Positions 12,546 through 24,118 of a stretch of 64,000 nt of DNA are shown one piece after another. The translations under genes were made by a program, and so were the position numbers. The notes beneath the pieces were generated by a model. The model saw only the letters and a program-made list of their open reading frames with translations. It ran no database searches and was not told the origin of the DNA. The stretch covers positions 8,555,891-8,619,890 of the forward strand of contig JAJEKV010000035.1 of the NCBI GenBank assembly GCA_021234155.1, read 5' to 3'. Origin of the DNA: Isoetes taiwanensis (Eukaryota > Streptophyta > Lycopodiopsida > Isoetales > Isoetaceae). Positions within the stretch are counted from its first letter, which is position 1. Every line of letters begins with the position of its first letter.

Positions 12546-15500
12546 TCAAGACCAAGTAAAATGTAATTTCGCTTGATGCCTTTGTTGAAACATTTGATTA
12601 ATAATAAGATTGGCCGCCGGTTGCTCAATCTTGTCCAAACAAAGAATCTCAAAGTGCTCCAAACACCAATCTAGAAGATCCCTTGCTCCTGGACGCAACA
12701 CGCTAACTTTGTATGATTGAGGTGTTTTAGTTCTCGCACCATCCATGACACAAACTGGGCAATGGTTCCAGATTCTCAAATAGCTTCAACAAAACACCAT
12801 CAAGCCTCAGAAATAAGAAGCTTCTTGTGTGATTTGATCCCTTTAGTATATGGGGACATGGAAGGACTACCAAATGCCTCCTTACTTTTTTTCTCTCGGT
12901 TGCTAAACTTATTGTATTTCCTACAAGAATGTAAATTTCAAAGATATATTCAAACAAATAAATTTAAAATCAATCTAATAGGAGAACATTTTACTGTGTG
13001 AAATGGACTCTTCATATTGTGACGGATAAGATGTTCCATTCCTTGTCTTCAAGATTGGGCTACGCTGATGGAGTTTTAACTTCACCGAGATTGTCATTCT
13101 TTCCTCGCAACAACTACCCTATTGTCTCCTATAGATAACCGCTACATCTCAAGCTTATGATCATGTGTCATTACTATACAATCCCAAAGTTAAGACACTA
13201 CTCCGCCCAATGGAGTTAGCTAATTTTGATCGACAAGAAGCAGTCTTTCCATTGTTAGGTGGGACTGCAGACATCATGTTTCTTTCCAAAGGGGATGAGG
13301 CAAGTCATCGCTGCATCTTTCCCATTTGAGGCTTCCGGGTTGGGGGCCTTTAGACACTACATCATTAGTGCTATTATCCGATGTGACAATAACCAACATA
13401 AATAAACAAAGTAAGTAAGTCAAACCACTTGCATCCCTCAGAATGCAGTCCATGCAACATGACCCTAGCACTACAGCTTTAACCAACCATGCAACCGACA
13501 CTACCACTAAAGTTTAACCAAACCACTGTCAAACAACTTTAAAACATTTTCTCGTACACGTGATCCGTAAAGAATACCCTAGCAAAATTACATATAATTA
13601 CCTTGGGGAAACAAGATCAAGAAGTTGTTTGGTTCATTGTCTTCACCGTAAATCGTTTTTTGCGCTTATCGTGGAACTTCCATACCGCTTGTTGATTGCC
13701 CTTGACTATCTCAGGTTGCATATGTATAATAAAATACACATGGTCATATTTTTTTGAAAATCCCGCGACATTAGAAAATATTAACAACTTTTTGTTACCA
13801 TTATTGTCCTTCTCGCTTCTTTGTAAGAAATATTGTCCATCACGCCTTCCCAACCGCACGCAAAGGTGCTCAAACATCTCAAGATAAGTTTATGATCCTT
13901 GGGATATGATACGGGATGTCTGTGGTGGAGCTAACACCTTTCATTGTCAATTTCTATTTCCATATGTAAGTAACAATCATTAAGTACCTAGCTGAGCTGA
14001 AAAATAAATGAAAACAAACCAACCATGCTAATCTAGCTGCTATGCTAATCTTCTCGACTCGGGCACCCCCTTTAATCCAAGAAACGCATAGCCATGATTT
14101 TGACATGGTATGTCCACAACCAGATAACAACATAATGTAGAGCAACTCGCGAAAACAAAAACGTTAGATTAATTCATTCGTAAACATATGGAATTGGAAG
14201 ATGCTACTCAAATGCGCTTACGCAACATGCCACATGATATGTGTGTTCCAGACTGACAATAATGATTGGCAAGAGCATCTCATCCGACGGAGTGACCAGA
14301 ATAAATGGGCATGCTTCACCAAATTAATGCCGGCTTCCTTCAAACTATCAACAACGACCTGTTTGGGTAGGCAAACAAGGATCGAACTCAAAAGGTTGGC
14401 ACACGCCGGATCGAGATGCCAAAAGCCTTGTAAGGCAAGTGTGGTCTCAATTTGTTTAGTCGCCTCCAACTCGACATCTCCTCGAAATCTCCACAAAGCA
14501 TAAGTCATCGAGCTTGCTTCAAAGCTAGACGCAACTCTTCAAGCTCCCTTTTTGTAGGTCAATTATCGCCTCAACGCCCCTCCTTCACAAGCACTTGAGA
14601 GCTTTGTGATTAAATCTTTGGTACTTTTAATGTCATTGGCTACATGAACCCTCCCTAGCCTCTAGACCTTTAATATTTTCTTTTTCATGACATCAGACTT
14701 ATCCTCGCCAGTTGTAGCCTCAATAGTCACTGTTGACATCATGTTCTCATAAGAGAAATCCACTCCTTCAATATCCTTGACATTTCTCTGAAATACAAGA
14801 GATAATTAAATTAGAATCTTAAATTAGATAAACAATTGATGGAATGAAGGTGCAAGTACATGCAAAACATCTTGCTCTATTGAAAAAGGTCAAGCATCTT
14901 GCCATCTAGTATAAAGAAAGAAAGCTCTAACATTTTGCTCTATTGCTTTAGACGGAATAAACTTGAATTACATCAGTACCAATGGGTCGAAGATTAACCA
15001 GCCTATCAGCAAGAGTTTGAGTGCTCATTATGGTGATCCGCAAAAGCTTGGCCTATGGCTTCAGAGCATCTCGATGGCAAAGGACACAAGCCGCAACTAT
15101 ATGACACAAGCCGCAACTATAGGACACAAGCCGCAAGCCGACTTGAGCTAGAAGACACAAGATGCAAAGTCAGAATCGCCCGATACACTCTCTCACTACG
15201 ACCGCGGATCGAAACTGCAAGAACTACTAAGGCATGGTGCACTATGGCTAAGACTGAGATCAGAAACTAGTAAGGTGTGGTGCATCCGCAACAAGCAATC
15301 AGAAGCTTTCCAACCGCAACTGCACCGCGACCGAATAATCAAAATGGTTGTAAATATCAACTACAACATGTGACTAAGCTTTTAAGCTTGTAGCCGCAAC
15401 TCATAACTACATGATTCTACCTATGAGCTTCAACTTTGGCTTAAAACATGCAATTATACCTTACAACAACATGCCTCTAACTATGAATACAACAACTACT

Positions 15501-16940
15501 AACTCCATGTAGCTACAAGCCTAAAAAAATTAATTTATGTAGCTAAAGATAAACATAGTAATTGAATATAAGAAGCTGCTATGACCTCAAAGTGGTTAAG
15601 AAATTAGCTACAAAATAGAGAAACAAGAATCAACTAGTACCTGCATCTTTTTTCATAATTGGCATCATTCACCTTGGTCTTACATGTCACATTAGAGCTA
15701 ATAAAGATTTGTGAAGAGGGCTTTCAACAAGCACTCGACGAATTGGAGACAATGTCGGTTGAGAAACAACATTTGCTGTCCTTTTTAGCCCATCGCCATA
15801 GTCACCGCTTTGAAAGTGCTCTACTCTTTGTGCCGACTTTGCATGCTTGTAGAAACTCATCCAATTTATTTCACCACCATTGCAATGCAAGAGAAATGCT
15901 ATCGCCAATGCTTGAGGCACCCGCCTCCTAAAACCTTCTTTCTATCATGTATTTTCTTATATAGCAATAGGAACTCCTCCTTCTTGTTTTCTTTCAACAA
16001 CCCGAACCTCAGAACAAGACTTGCCATTTACCTTTGGACCCCACATCCTCCTCCGCATGTCATTGTCATCAACATTCCTTTTCCCTCCGATTTATATAAC
16101 TCCTTAAAGGTCAAACCTCGTTGCTCAAACTGAATTGCATCGCTTTGAACCGACTCCATGAGATACAACTACCTACATGCACATCAAGAAGACAAGGCTT
16201 AACTAAATTTGCATAAACATTCAAAAAATATGCACAACTAACTGTACACAAGAAGAGAGGCAAGTTGTTTTTTTTCAAATTTCCTACAATCATAGAGTAA
16301 TAGTGTAATGCAAAAGATATAACATGGACTTATAAATTCTCATAATAAATCGTGAGCAAGAATTTAAAGTTAGATATGGCTAGCTTGAATTAAAACTAAC
16401 GGTTTTGTAACAATTGGCTAGAGATGCTTTTATGTGCACAAGATCTATTATAGTCCCGATTTTCCCTCGCCAAGAGAGATCAACAATGCATGTCAAAACT
16501 TAAGTTCCAGCATTACCCAACAAGCTATCTAGAGAGATGACCACAACATGTATGAAATTAAGACTCATCACTACATTACCCAACAAGAAATAAACGCCAA
16601 GTTTAACAAGAAAAGAAAGAAACCGTGATTTGCCTTTTTCCCTTGTTTTTGTAGCACAAACGCGGACAATAAAAAGAAATCCCCATTCTAATCCTTTGAT
16701 GGAATGAGAGAAAGTTTCGTGGCAAAAAAACTTGAGAGTTCATAAACTAGAGAATTAGCAGGCCTAAGAAAACCCGAGGGAAAACCCGAGGGAAGACAAA
16801 CCTGAGGGAAAAAACTGAGGGAAAAACCTGAGGATAGGAGAAAACTTGAGGCCGCTTTAGCTGTGTAACGGAAGTGGGATGTTGAATCAGAATGGACCCA
16901 GAAGATTCGGCAGCAAACGAATTCCCTCCCATCTCCCATT
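12546..16940 (-). pseudogene. minus-strand coding remnants of element A, function unknown
   Basis: Coding-like stretches occur on the minus strand. From 5' to 3': a segment with SFAAESSGSILIQHPTS (about 16925-16860) just inside the right terminus; RFGLLKENKKEEFLLLYKKI (about 15990); NGGEINWMSFYKHAKSAQR (about 15870); RNVKDIEGVDFSYENMM and DKSDVMKKKI (about 14790-14690); ALQGFWHLDPACANLLSSIL (14430) and VDSLKEAGINLVKHAHLFW (14340); a segment ending near 12546 with LLDWCLEHFEILCLDKIEQ. Amino-acid use looks like real, once-spliced protein. I recognise no domain. Convergent placement relative to the transposase suggests a second gene of the element. Confidence 0.35.
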
Positions 16941-17056
16941 CTTGGTATTTCGTCCCGAGCCCTCCCTTTCCCCGTTAACTTCGGAAAATTCAAAATACAA
17001 CCTAAATTTCCCACTAATTTTCCAAGTACTTTCATAGTTCGAAAACTGACTTTTTT

Positions 17057-17081
17057 GACCCACTATATTGTGCTTGGACCC
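17057..17081 (-). repeat. element A right terminal inverted repeat
   Basis: Read on the minus strand from 17081, GGGTCCAAGCAC then AATATAGTGGGTC matches the left terminus with four mismatches in 25. AGCG follows on the plus strand (17082-17085), duplicating 4505-4508. The C-rich block of the left end is absent here. Confidence 0.75.
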
Positions 17082-17087
17082 AGCGCC

Positions 17088-17441
17088 ATGGCAGCCACGG
17101 ACCTACTTGCATGGTACCAAGATGGAGAGCATTGGGATCCGCAAGTGCCCTTCGACCTGTTACAGCCCTTGCTATGTCAGCCCCTTGATCTCATCACTAA
17201 TATGCAGCGGCACCCAGACTATGCCGGATTCCTAGAGTTTTACACAGAGGAGATGCTTCCTTTGTGTATTCCTCTTGGGGATCCTCCCCAGTTGTATCTA
17301 GAACGGGATGTGGTCCGAGATGTGCGAGGGGGTGACACCCACGTGTATGATGTGCTGAAAGGAAAGCTTAGATGGGGCAAGCACCGCCTCGCTGTCCAAA
17401 GATCGTGGGCGCATAATATCTTGAAGTTGCCTTCGCCCTAG
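17088..17441 (+). CDS. orphan ORF, 117 aa, next to element A
   Basis: The ATG at 17088 lies in strong context (GCCATGGCA), three bases after the target duplication of element A, and starts MAATDLLAWYQDGEHW. An in-frame upstream ATG at 17055 lies inside the transposon terminus and is unlikely to be the original start. The protein is acidic/aromatic, with QRHPDYAGFLEFYTEEMLPL and LYLERDVVRDV. I recognise no family. It sits in the internal region of the LTR element, so it may be retrotransposon-encoded or a captured gene. The promoter-like block at 4405 would abut it without A. It may be the first exon of a longer gene continuing to 19167. Confidence 0.45.
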   Translation: MAATDLLAWYQDGEHWDPQVPFDLLQPLLCQPLDLITNMQRHPDYAGFLEFYTEEMLPLCIPLGDPPQLYLERDVVRDVRGGDTHVYDVLKGKLRWGKHRLAVQRSWAHNILKLPSP

Positions 17442-18703
17442 CCATCCTCATGGATCAATATGTTGAGGATGAGACTTTGCCTACAGAGAAAGGCAAACTT
17501 CCCCAATCTTCCGAGGAGGGAGAAGATGAGCATATAGGGCATGGGTGACTTCGCCGCTGGAAGCTGGTACTGGTAGAGGAGATGCCACCACGCGGAACAA
17601 GTCGCATGCTTGTCGATTAGACGCCTTCCAGCTTGTGTATCACCAAGGGCAAGAATATCTTCTCTTGGATGATATTATCCGACCTATCACCTAGTGGCCG
17701 GATTTAAGCTACCACAGAAGGACCATGTACTCTATGAACTAGCTGAGTATTGTATGGATGACTTCATCGACTTCGCCTCCTATTGAGCTTCCTCCTGAGT
17801 TACTCCAATTCCACCAGAGACCATAGAGCCGGAAACTTTGCTACGGCTTGAATCGGTGATGCAGATCCGCCTCTCATTTCTCTTCACCGGATGCTTTTCA
17901 CCACTATGGGACCTCATGTCCCAAATATTAATATGGTCGAGGTTCCTCCGGGTTCGGGATGAGGAGGGAGAGGATCTATACTCATAATCCCCGCCATCCA
18001 AGGAAGAGCAAAGAAGAGCTCAAGGAAGAAGAAGTCCCTATGGACTTAGACAAGGAGGTGGCCACGCCGTAGACCCCGCGGGAAGGGAAGGTATTGGGAA
18101 ACCACCTTACTCGCTTCTTCTTATCGCCTTTTCGGACAGGGGCAGGTTCTTTTATAGCCCGAGACTTAGGGCCGGAGGTCAAGCTTCATGGTGGACCCTC
18201 CCGCGTTTTTCCACATTGGGGGCACAAGAAGCTTCCCCTATCATACGCTTATATGTACTGCATCGACAGATCTTGCCCCGACGGCCTTGGGACAAGACAT
18301 TGCACCCCGATGAGTATGAAGCTCCCACGGCAGCCCCATTGGTCGCTGCCTATCCGCCAGAGGTTGCCTCCATTGCGGTCGCCACAAGAGACCCTGTGGG
18401 TGACCTTTGCTACGACATTCCACGGGCCGGCTTCCACCTCCTCGGCCTACGGATGAGGAGGGGGGGCCTAGTTCTTAGATGATTGTAATACGCATTTGGT
18501 ATTGCGTATAGTGGTAAAATTTTGGTTTGGCATTTTCTTTAGCCATTTCATAAATTATGATGTGTCATCTTCTTCTCAATTGTGACTATTGTATCAATGA
18601 ATACAATTAAAGTTGTTCTCTTCCATGATGCGTTCTTCTAACTATTAGAGTTGGAGAATAAGAAATTGCTCCGTATTGTATATTCATTCTTGCTATCTTG
18701 CAG
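17442..18703 (+). pseudogene. decayed continuation between two orphan ORFs
   Basis: Coding-like pieces persist in shifting frames: EYLLLDDIIRP (about 17655), YEAPTAAPLVAAYPPEVASI (about 18315) and DIPRAGFHLLGL (about 18415). Many frameshifts and stops separate them. A polypyrimidine-poor but canonical acceptor (CTATCTTGCAG) ends at 18703, just before the next open segment. Probably one gene or retrotransposon ORF that has degenerated. No domain is recognised. Confidence 0.3.
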
Positions 18704-19167
18704 AGTATGACCTCGCAGAGTTTGAGGAAAGGATTACCGAGGAGATACGAAGGGATGATCCCGGACCTCCAGAACAGGATTATGGCCAAAGGTACGGAGA
18801 ATACCCCGAGCGGGATGGTGATGATTACGAGGTAGGGGAGCCTGTAGAGCCAGAAGAGCCCTATGATCCAGAAAAGGGGATGGAGGTAATTAACGTTCTC
18901 AGAGAACGGGCCTTTGAGGACCTGAAGCAAACTCTTCGTCGCATATGGGACTATTGGGACATGACAAGGCATGAAGCTTTTGCTGATGCCAATGACCATT
19001 TGTGGCAAATTTTCTATGCACTAAGGACACTTTTTAATCTCCTCATCATTAGCCCCACCTACGACTATCAACCAGTTATCGTCCAGGCCTGGGCACGATA
19101 CAAGCTCGTCAGGGCCGTACGTGAAAGTGTTCGCTACTCTATCCTGTACCCATTTGCGAACCCCTAG
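18704..19167 (+). CDS. orphan acidic, helical ORF (probable 3' exon)
   Basis: The open frame begins after an acceptor-like CTATCTTGCAG and encodes EYDLAEFEERITEEIRRD. An acidic Pro/Glu/Tyr linker (EPVEPEEPYDPEKGMEV) follows, then a helix-rich C-terminus (AFEDLKQTLRRIWDYWDM; HLWQIFYALRTLFNLLI). It ends FANP at 19167, with AT-rich sequence and an AATAAGAATC signal near 19318. An in-frame ATG also exists at 18676. Codon use looks like expressed protein and the frame is intact for 154 codons. I cannot assign a family. It lies just before the 3' LTR. Confidence 0.45.
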
Positions 19168-19371
19168 GCCGGTCTCCTCAGTTTTGTTCTTTTGATGCTA
19201 TATATGAGTGAACTTCAAATGTCTAATGTATAATACATGTCCTTGTATTATGTCTTTGTATTAACTTCTGTCACTACCAATGTATTGAACCTTAATGTAA
19301 TGACTGTTTTCCCCTGTAATAAGAATCTTTGCCATTGTACTTTTTCTTGTATTCTCTTTCTACTCTATCAC

Positions 19372-20899
19372 CCAGTATAGATACGCCACCATGGGGTACC
19401 TAAAAGGGATTAAATTAGCTATGCTAATTTAATTATTAAGGATAATAACCTATAATTAAGGAATTAATATTTAAAAAGGATAATTAAGCCAATTATGGTT
19501 TGGGAAGGCGCCACCTGGCCAAACTCGATTGGCCAGCATGGTGGTTACTAATTGGATCCATTAAGGTGGATCACCACCCCCATATCAACCATAATCGAAC
19601 CAGCAGAGCGCCCAAGGAGCAGTTGAGCACCCAAGAATTGTTGCTGACTTCACCAAATCAACAACAACCACTAGCCGCCACCCTAGCTCCAGCACTATGG
19701 AAGCACCCCACGATAATGGTTCCAGCCGAAACACGGGTTAGTAGTAGTTTAGCTTGTGATTTGTAGGATAGTACTTCAGTACTCTTTTCTGATTGCCTTT
19801 GATGAGATTAACCCTTCTGTGGTAAGTAGGACTACATTTCATTTATGAATGGTACTCTGTTAAGGAATGGTCGATGTATCTATGAAGTATTTCAAGAGGC
19901 TTTTCATTAAACGTGGGTTTAAGGGGGTAGAGACCTCTCGAGCTCATGTATGATAGTATGTTCCTAGATAGGCCCTGTAATATTCCCATTATTGCGGCCC
20001 GGTACAAGAGACCACCGGTCGTAGACGCTATGGTCCGCTTAGCACCGCAGAAGGGACGCAGCGGTGAAGTGGGGGTGGGGTCTTGCACCTAATATAAAAG
20101 GCTCCCCGAGACTCCTACGCTGGGCTAGGGCCCGATAGCCTGGCCACGAGAGGGCCGGGTATGGGTCCGACACTCCCCGGGTGTAGAGGTGTGATCCGTA
20201 TGGAGCATCTTGCACTTTGAGTAGATTTAGGGTGAGTAAGTTGGGTACACGGATGCGGGGTCGCCGATGCGCACGATTCTCTAGCTCACCCATGGAACCA
20301 TCAGGATCCGGAAGGGGACGCTTCCCGACCTGCCATCGGACCGGGCGCCATGAACCCCGAGTAGGCTCAAAGGGTGACACCATGAGTCTCAAGGTTTTCC
20401 AAAAGGCTATAGCGAAGCCATAGCGTGGATCTAACCCATCCGCAAAGTGTGCAATGTGAGGGGCTTAATGGAGTGGACAACCCTAGCCGATGTTCTATGT
20501 TACCTAACGCCAGTTATACCTCCTCGTCACGATCTCTTGAGACCGAGCCGCCACCCATCCTCACAGGAGTCGAACCGGGTAGAACCCGGGTTTGGGGTGT
20601 TTCGTGAGGTTTAGATGCATATTCTTTGCCGTTGGTATTTGGATGGATGTGTCACCCTTCGTGGTGGTTATTTATATATAATTTATGCTGTGTACTAACC
20701 TTGTATTCATGCTTCCGCGACGTAGGAGCCCATCGAAGGCGTGGGCCGAATGACACCTCCGTGTCCTTCACCCGAGCATCTCTACGTAGATGGCCCGGGG
20801 CAGACGGAGGGCCCTGCTCATGGCAAGATGGTTGCCATGGGAGGGGAAAGTCCCCGTATGTATACGGCCGGGGGTCGTATATATTCAGGGAGCGTCACA
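19372..20899 (+). repeat. 3' LTR (or solo LTR), 5'-truncated
   Basis: It aligns with 1138-2667 from CCAGTATAGATACGCC through GTCACA at 20899. The first ~53 bp of the left LTR is missing. Divergence is mainly small indels in GC-rich parts. No primer site follows it, consistent with a 3' LTR flanked by host DNA. Confidence 0.75.
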
Positions 20900-21740
20900 T
20901 GAGCTGGGGTTCGACTACCCAGGCTCATGGTAATTTGATGGCCATTATGTGGTAATTGCTGCTGGAATTAAGCTGCTGGGATATTCAGTACTCATGAATA
21001 TAGAACCATGGGATGGTTCTTGTGTTAAAGGAGTGAGTCAAATGGGTTGGATTTGATTCCATCTTGAATTGCATTCAAGGGCCCAAAAATTGTGAGATGG
21101 AATATCATGTATAATATGCCTCGATCCAATGGTCTAAAAAATTTAAAATAAAGAAGATGATATGAATATTAAGCCATTTTTCCTCATGTCTTATCTTCAT
21201 ATTAATCAAATCAAATGATATTTAATGTTTATGCATTTTTATTGAATTCTGATCAAATTTGGATATACAAGTTACTTCAATGTACATTGATGTTACAACA
21301 AATGTACATTATGTGCACTGATGTACTCACATGTACGTTCACATAACAGACCTGAGTTAGTCCACGACATCTACAATTGTTGGAAGCCGTGATAGGAATG
21401 ACTCGTGAACTTCATCTGCCTGTGATTATAGGCAACCAGGGAATATTTAAATGAACAATTACAACACACTATTTATTAAAAAGTTCCTTCTAGCATTTAC
21501 ATTTCCAATCTAGTTAAGAGGATCAAAAATCACAAATCAACTTACCTTGTTAATTGATCGTCGAACTGCCAGTAACTAACTGCCACTGTCACCGCCAAAA
21601 ATGACCTAACCTTGAAGTCTAATTTCAATGCAGTTGATCATGCACTTATCCACGACCAAGACATGCACGAACACATAGTCATACTTCGTCATAGCATAGA
21701 AGGTGAATAAGAAGAAAGACAAGCATTCGCTTCGACAGGA
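20900..21740. other. no gene; T-arm-like motif at LTR edge
   Basis: GGGGTTCGACTACCC within ATGAGC...GCTCAT (20899-20931) resembles a tRNA T-arm and abuts the LTR end. The rest is AT-rich with short ATGTACATT-type repeats (about 21290-21340). No coding region is recognised. Confidence 0.4.
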
Positions 21741-24040
21741 GAGGATGGATTCAAACCCTTATTAAATGCCTCAAAATGGCAATGACATTCCTGAATAGTT
21801 GCTCAAACATGCATTTCTGGCATACACCTTAGTCATGCTCAACCAACCCCTTGTTCAGAGAGTCTCCAATTAGAGCCCCTCCTCCAAGTGCTGCCTCTGC
21901 TAATGCATGGCCCTCAGAAGACACCAATCTTCCACTCGATTCAAATCTCTTGGTCTTTTTAATCTTAGATCAAAAAGCAAAGCAAACATGGCAAGGAAAG
22001 ATCGGCAGATTCCCCTATGGCATTAATTAAAGGAAGAAAAGGGCAAATCCTGCAAGAATGAGAAGGAGGCAATGCCATCTCTTTATGACGTTATGGCACT
22101 TCACATCCTAATGGCTAACTTCACGATCTCTTATTTACAACCTGTGGATTTGCAAAACCATGTTAGAATTCATTTCATTCAATAAGACCAAATCTAGACT
22201 TGAACTTGCACAAGATGTTTCTATGTTCCATCTCCACCTTGCAAGTAGCTTATCCGAATTCAGAAAGATGCTTGCACAACAGACCACAATGTGTAGAGAA
22301 GCCACTATCTTCTAAATAACGTCCTTTTTCATCTATCTAATCCCAGCCCATCTTCAACGATGCCAACAATATGCTATATCTAACTCCCTTCAAAGTGAAA
22401 TTGCTTGTATGAGAATCTACGTCCTGCAATGTATGAGCAATCTAGAGTGATAGCAAGATCAAATGAATAGATGCCATCCAAAACTATCTTCAGTTATACA
22501 ACTTATGCTAAAGAATTCAAACTGGTCATCAGTAGGAGCTAGTCCAGTCATTATATCAAAAATCTGTAGAGGTTAAACTCTGTAGTCTTTTGAGATCATT
22601 AGACGGTTCTTGGTCTTGAGGGCTTCTATAATTGGCTTAAGAGTCCCAGAACACATTGGCATGCATGTTTGACTATATGACGATATCCAGCAGAAAATAC
22701 TATATGACAAAATCCAGCAGAAAATATAGAAAGAGATTGGATGCAAGCCCATTCCCTTAATGCTTAATTGCAGAAGCATTAGTCATGAAGTAAATAAATC
22801 TTTCTGGATGGCCTACCAAAACACCAAATCTTCACTAGCAGCTCATGCTCAAAACAACCGTGGAAAAGATAAAAAATAACTGACCTTGGTTCTTGGTGCG
22901 GTGGTAGTCTTTTCATCTGAATTATGACCCAATTCTCTATGGAAGGCAAGAACAAAATATCCAGTTTCACATATCTTTAACATATATGATTCCAATCCAC
23001 CCTAAGAAATACAGTTTGCAAATTAAAAAGCTTTAGCATGTCATTGTCCACTTCAAGACTTGCTCTCAACAGAGATGTCCCATGAGGTGTCTGTCTTTGT
23101 ATGTGTGAATGTACACCAAAAATGAAGCTGGCCCTTTCTTTACCACCATAAATAATCAAAACATTGACCAAACCGTTGTAAGCCAATCTCCACAACCAAA
23201 TCCTTGGACTTGAAAATTAAGCTGCCACCAGACTTATTTCTAAACCTAGTGTAGCTTAGGTTTATGCTCTTTCTGATTCGTTTCTGTAAACCTCTGGGTG
23301 CTACCAAATTCTGGCCACAATCACCTATTTCGAAGTTCCTGCCAGATTGGCTTCAAATTTTATGCGATATCTCAATCTGAGATATCATGATATACTCATG
23401 ATTCCATTTTAACTCTATGATCCAGCATTGCAAAATATAATGGCATTTAAATAAATGTTGGAACGTGCTTGTTGTCAAAAGATTCCTGTTATACACTAGA
23501 AGGCAAAACACGTTTTCTAGCAAGAATGCACCGTGCCTGCAATTTCATTGCCCACCCCATAGATGAAGCAAACCATAAAACAGTATGAAGGCATACAAGA
23601 TGTAACAGAATAAATGTTCGATCCAAACTCTGTTGGCCAGGATTTTTTAAGCTCAACGTGAGAAATTGCAGAAAAGTAATCATGTCTTCAAGAGCCATTT
23701 CTTGAAAGTAGAATTTAAGCAATGGATTCCTTTCCAACATTCATGTAACCATGTCTAAGAGCCATTTCTTGACAGTCTAAAAATGAAGCAATGGATTCAT
23801 TTTCAACATTCAGATTGAAAGCTTGCATCTTTATGTTGATAGCATTGAAATGCTAACACAATGGTCATCCCCAATTATGTGTATGCCACAGCAATGTAAT
23901 ATGAATATCTATCTAAAGTAAAATGCAAAGCACATATTAGCAGAATGAACAAACTGATTTCGGTACAAAAATAACTTAACGTGAGTCCATGACCATGCCT
24001 TGCAGGTTGAATAACTGCAAACAATTGAAGTCATCATTCC
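21741..24040 (-). pseudogene. LRR-gene remnants downstream of the LRR gene
   Basis: At 22580-22640 the minus strand encodes PIIEALKTKN, identical to residues of the LRR gene at 25390-25430. Near 21865-21930 the minus strand reads EGHALAEAALGGGALIGDSL, which looks like an LRR alpha-helical segment. Other minus-strand pieces (for example TPHGTSLLRASLEVDNDMLK near 23080) look coding but are not assigned. A ~65-bp direct duplication with AGAGCCATTTCTTGA lies at about 23680-23800. I read this as a decayed tandem copy, or a 3' region, of the neighbouring LRR gene. Confidence 0.4.
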
Positions 24041-24118
24041 TATTATTCATTAGTGATGTTGCTGAAAACTCTAAATTGCATACAAATTTGCTTAATTCTA
24101 ACCTTAATGTACTCACCT

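Larger units (their letters stand above)
4509..17081 (+). mobile_element. giant DNA transposon, copy A (12.6 kb)
   Basis: The left end GGGTGGAAGCAC... (4509 on) and the reverse complement of the right end GGGTCCAAGCAC... (17081 back) match at 21 of 25 positions. A 4-bp direct duplication AGCG flanks them (4505-4508 and 17082-17085). Inside the left end is a C-rich block (TGTCCCCCTTGTCCCCCC, about 4542-4559) also found in copy B. The element carries a frameshifted DDE-like transposase (plus strand, 5.1-8.3 kb), a minisatellite block (9.05-10.5 kb) and minus-strand coding remnants (12.5-16.95 kb). It sits inside the LTR retrotransposon. The superfamily is uncertain. A 4-bp target duplication and the motif set suggest a Sola-like group, which I cannot verify here. 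Confidence 0.75.
1085..20899 (+). mobile_element. LTR retrotransposon, interrupted by element A
   Basis: Two same-orientation copies of a ~1.5-kb sequence (1138-2667 and 19372-20899) bracket internal sequence. The left copy is followed by an initiator-tRNA-Met type primer binding site, which identifies it as a 5' LTR. Without the nested 12.6-kb element A, the unit would be about 7.2 kb with roughly 4.1 kb of internal DNA. I see a gag-like remnant but no protease, reverse transcriptase, RNase H or integrase, so it looks non-autonomous or badly decayed. The LTRs differ by many indels and substitutions, so the insertion is old. The 5' bases 1085-1137 have no counterpart at 19372, and the flanks (GGAGC left, TGAGC right) match at only 4 of 5 bases. 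Two independent LTR insertions are therefore a possible alternative. Confidence 0.6.
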
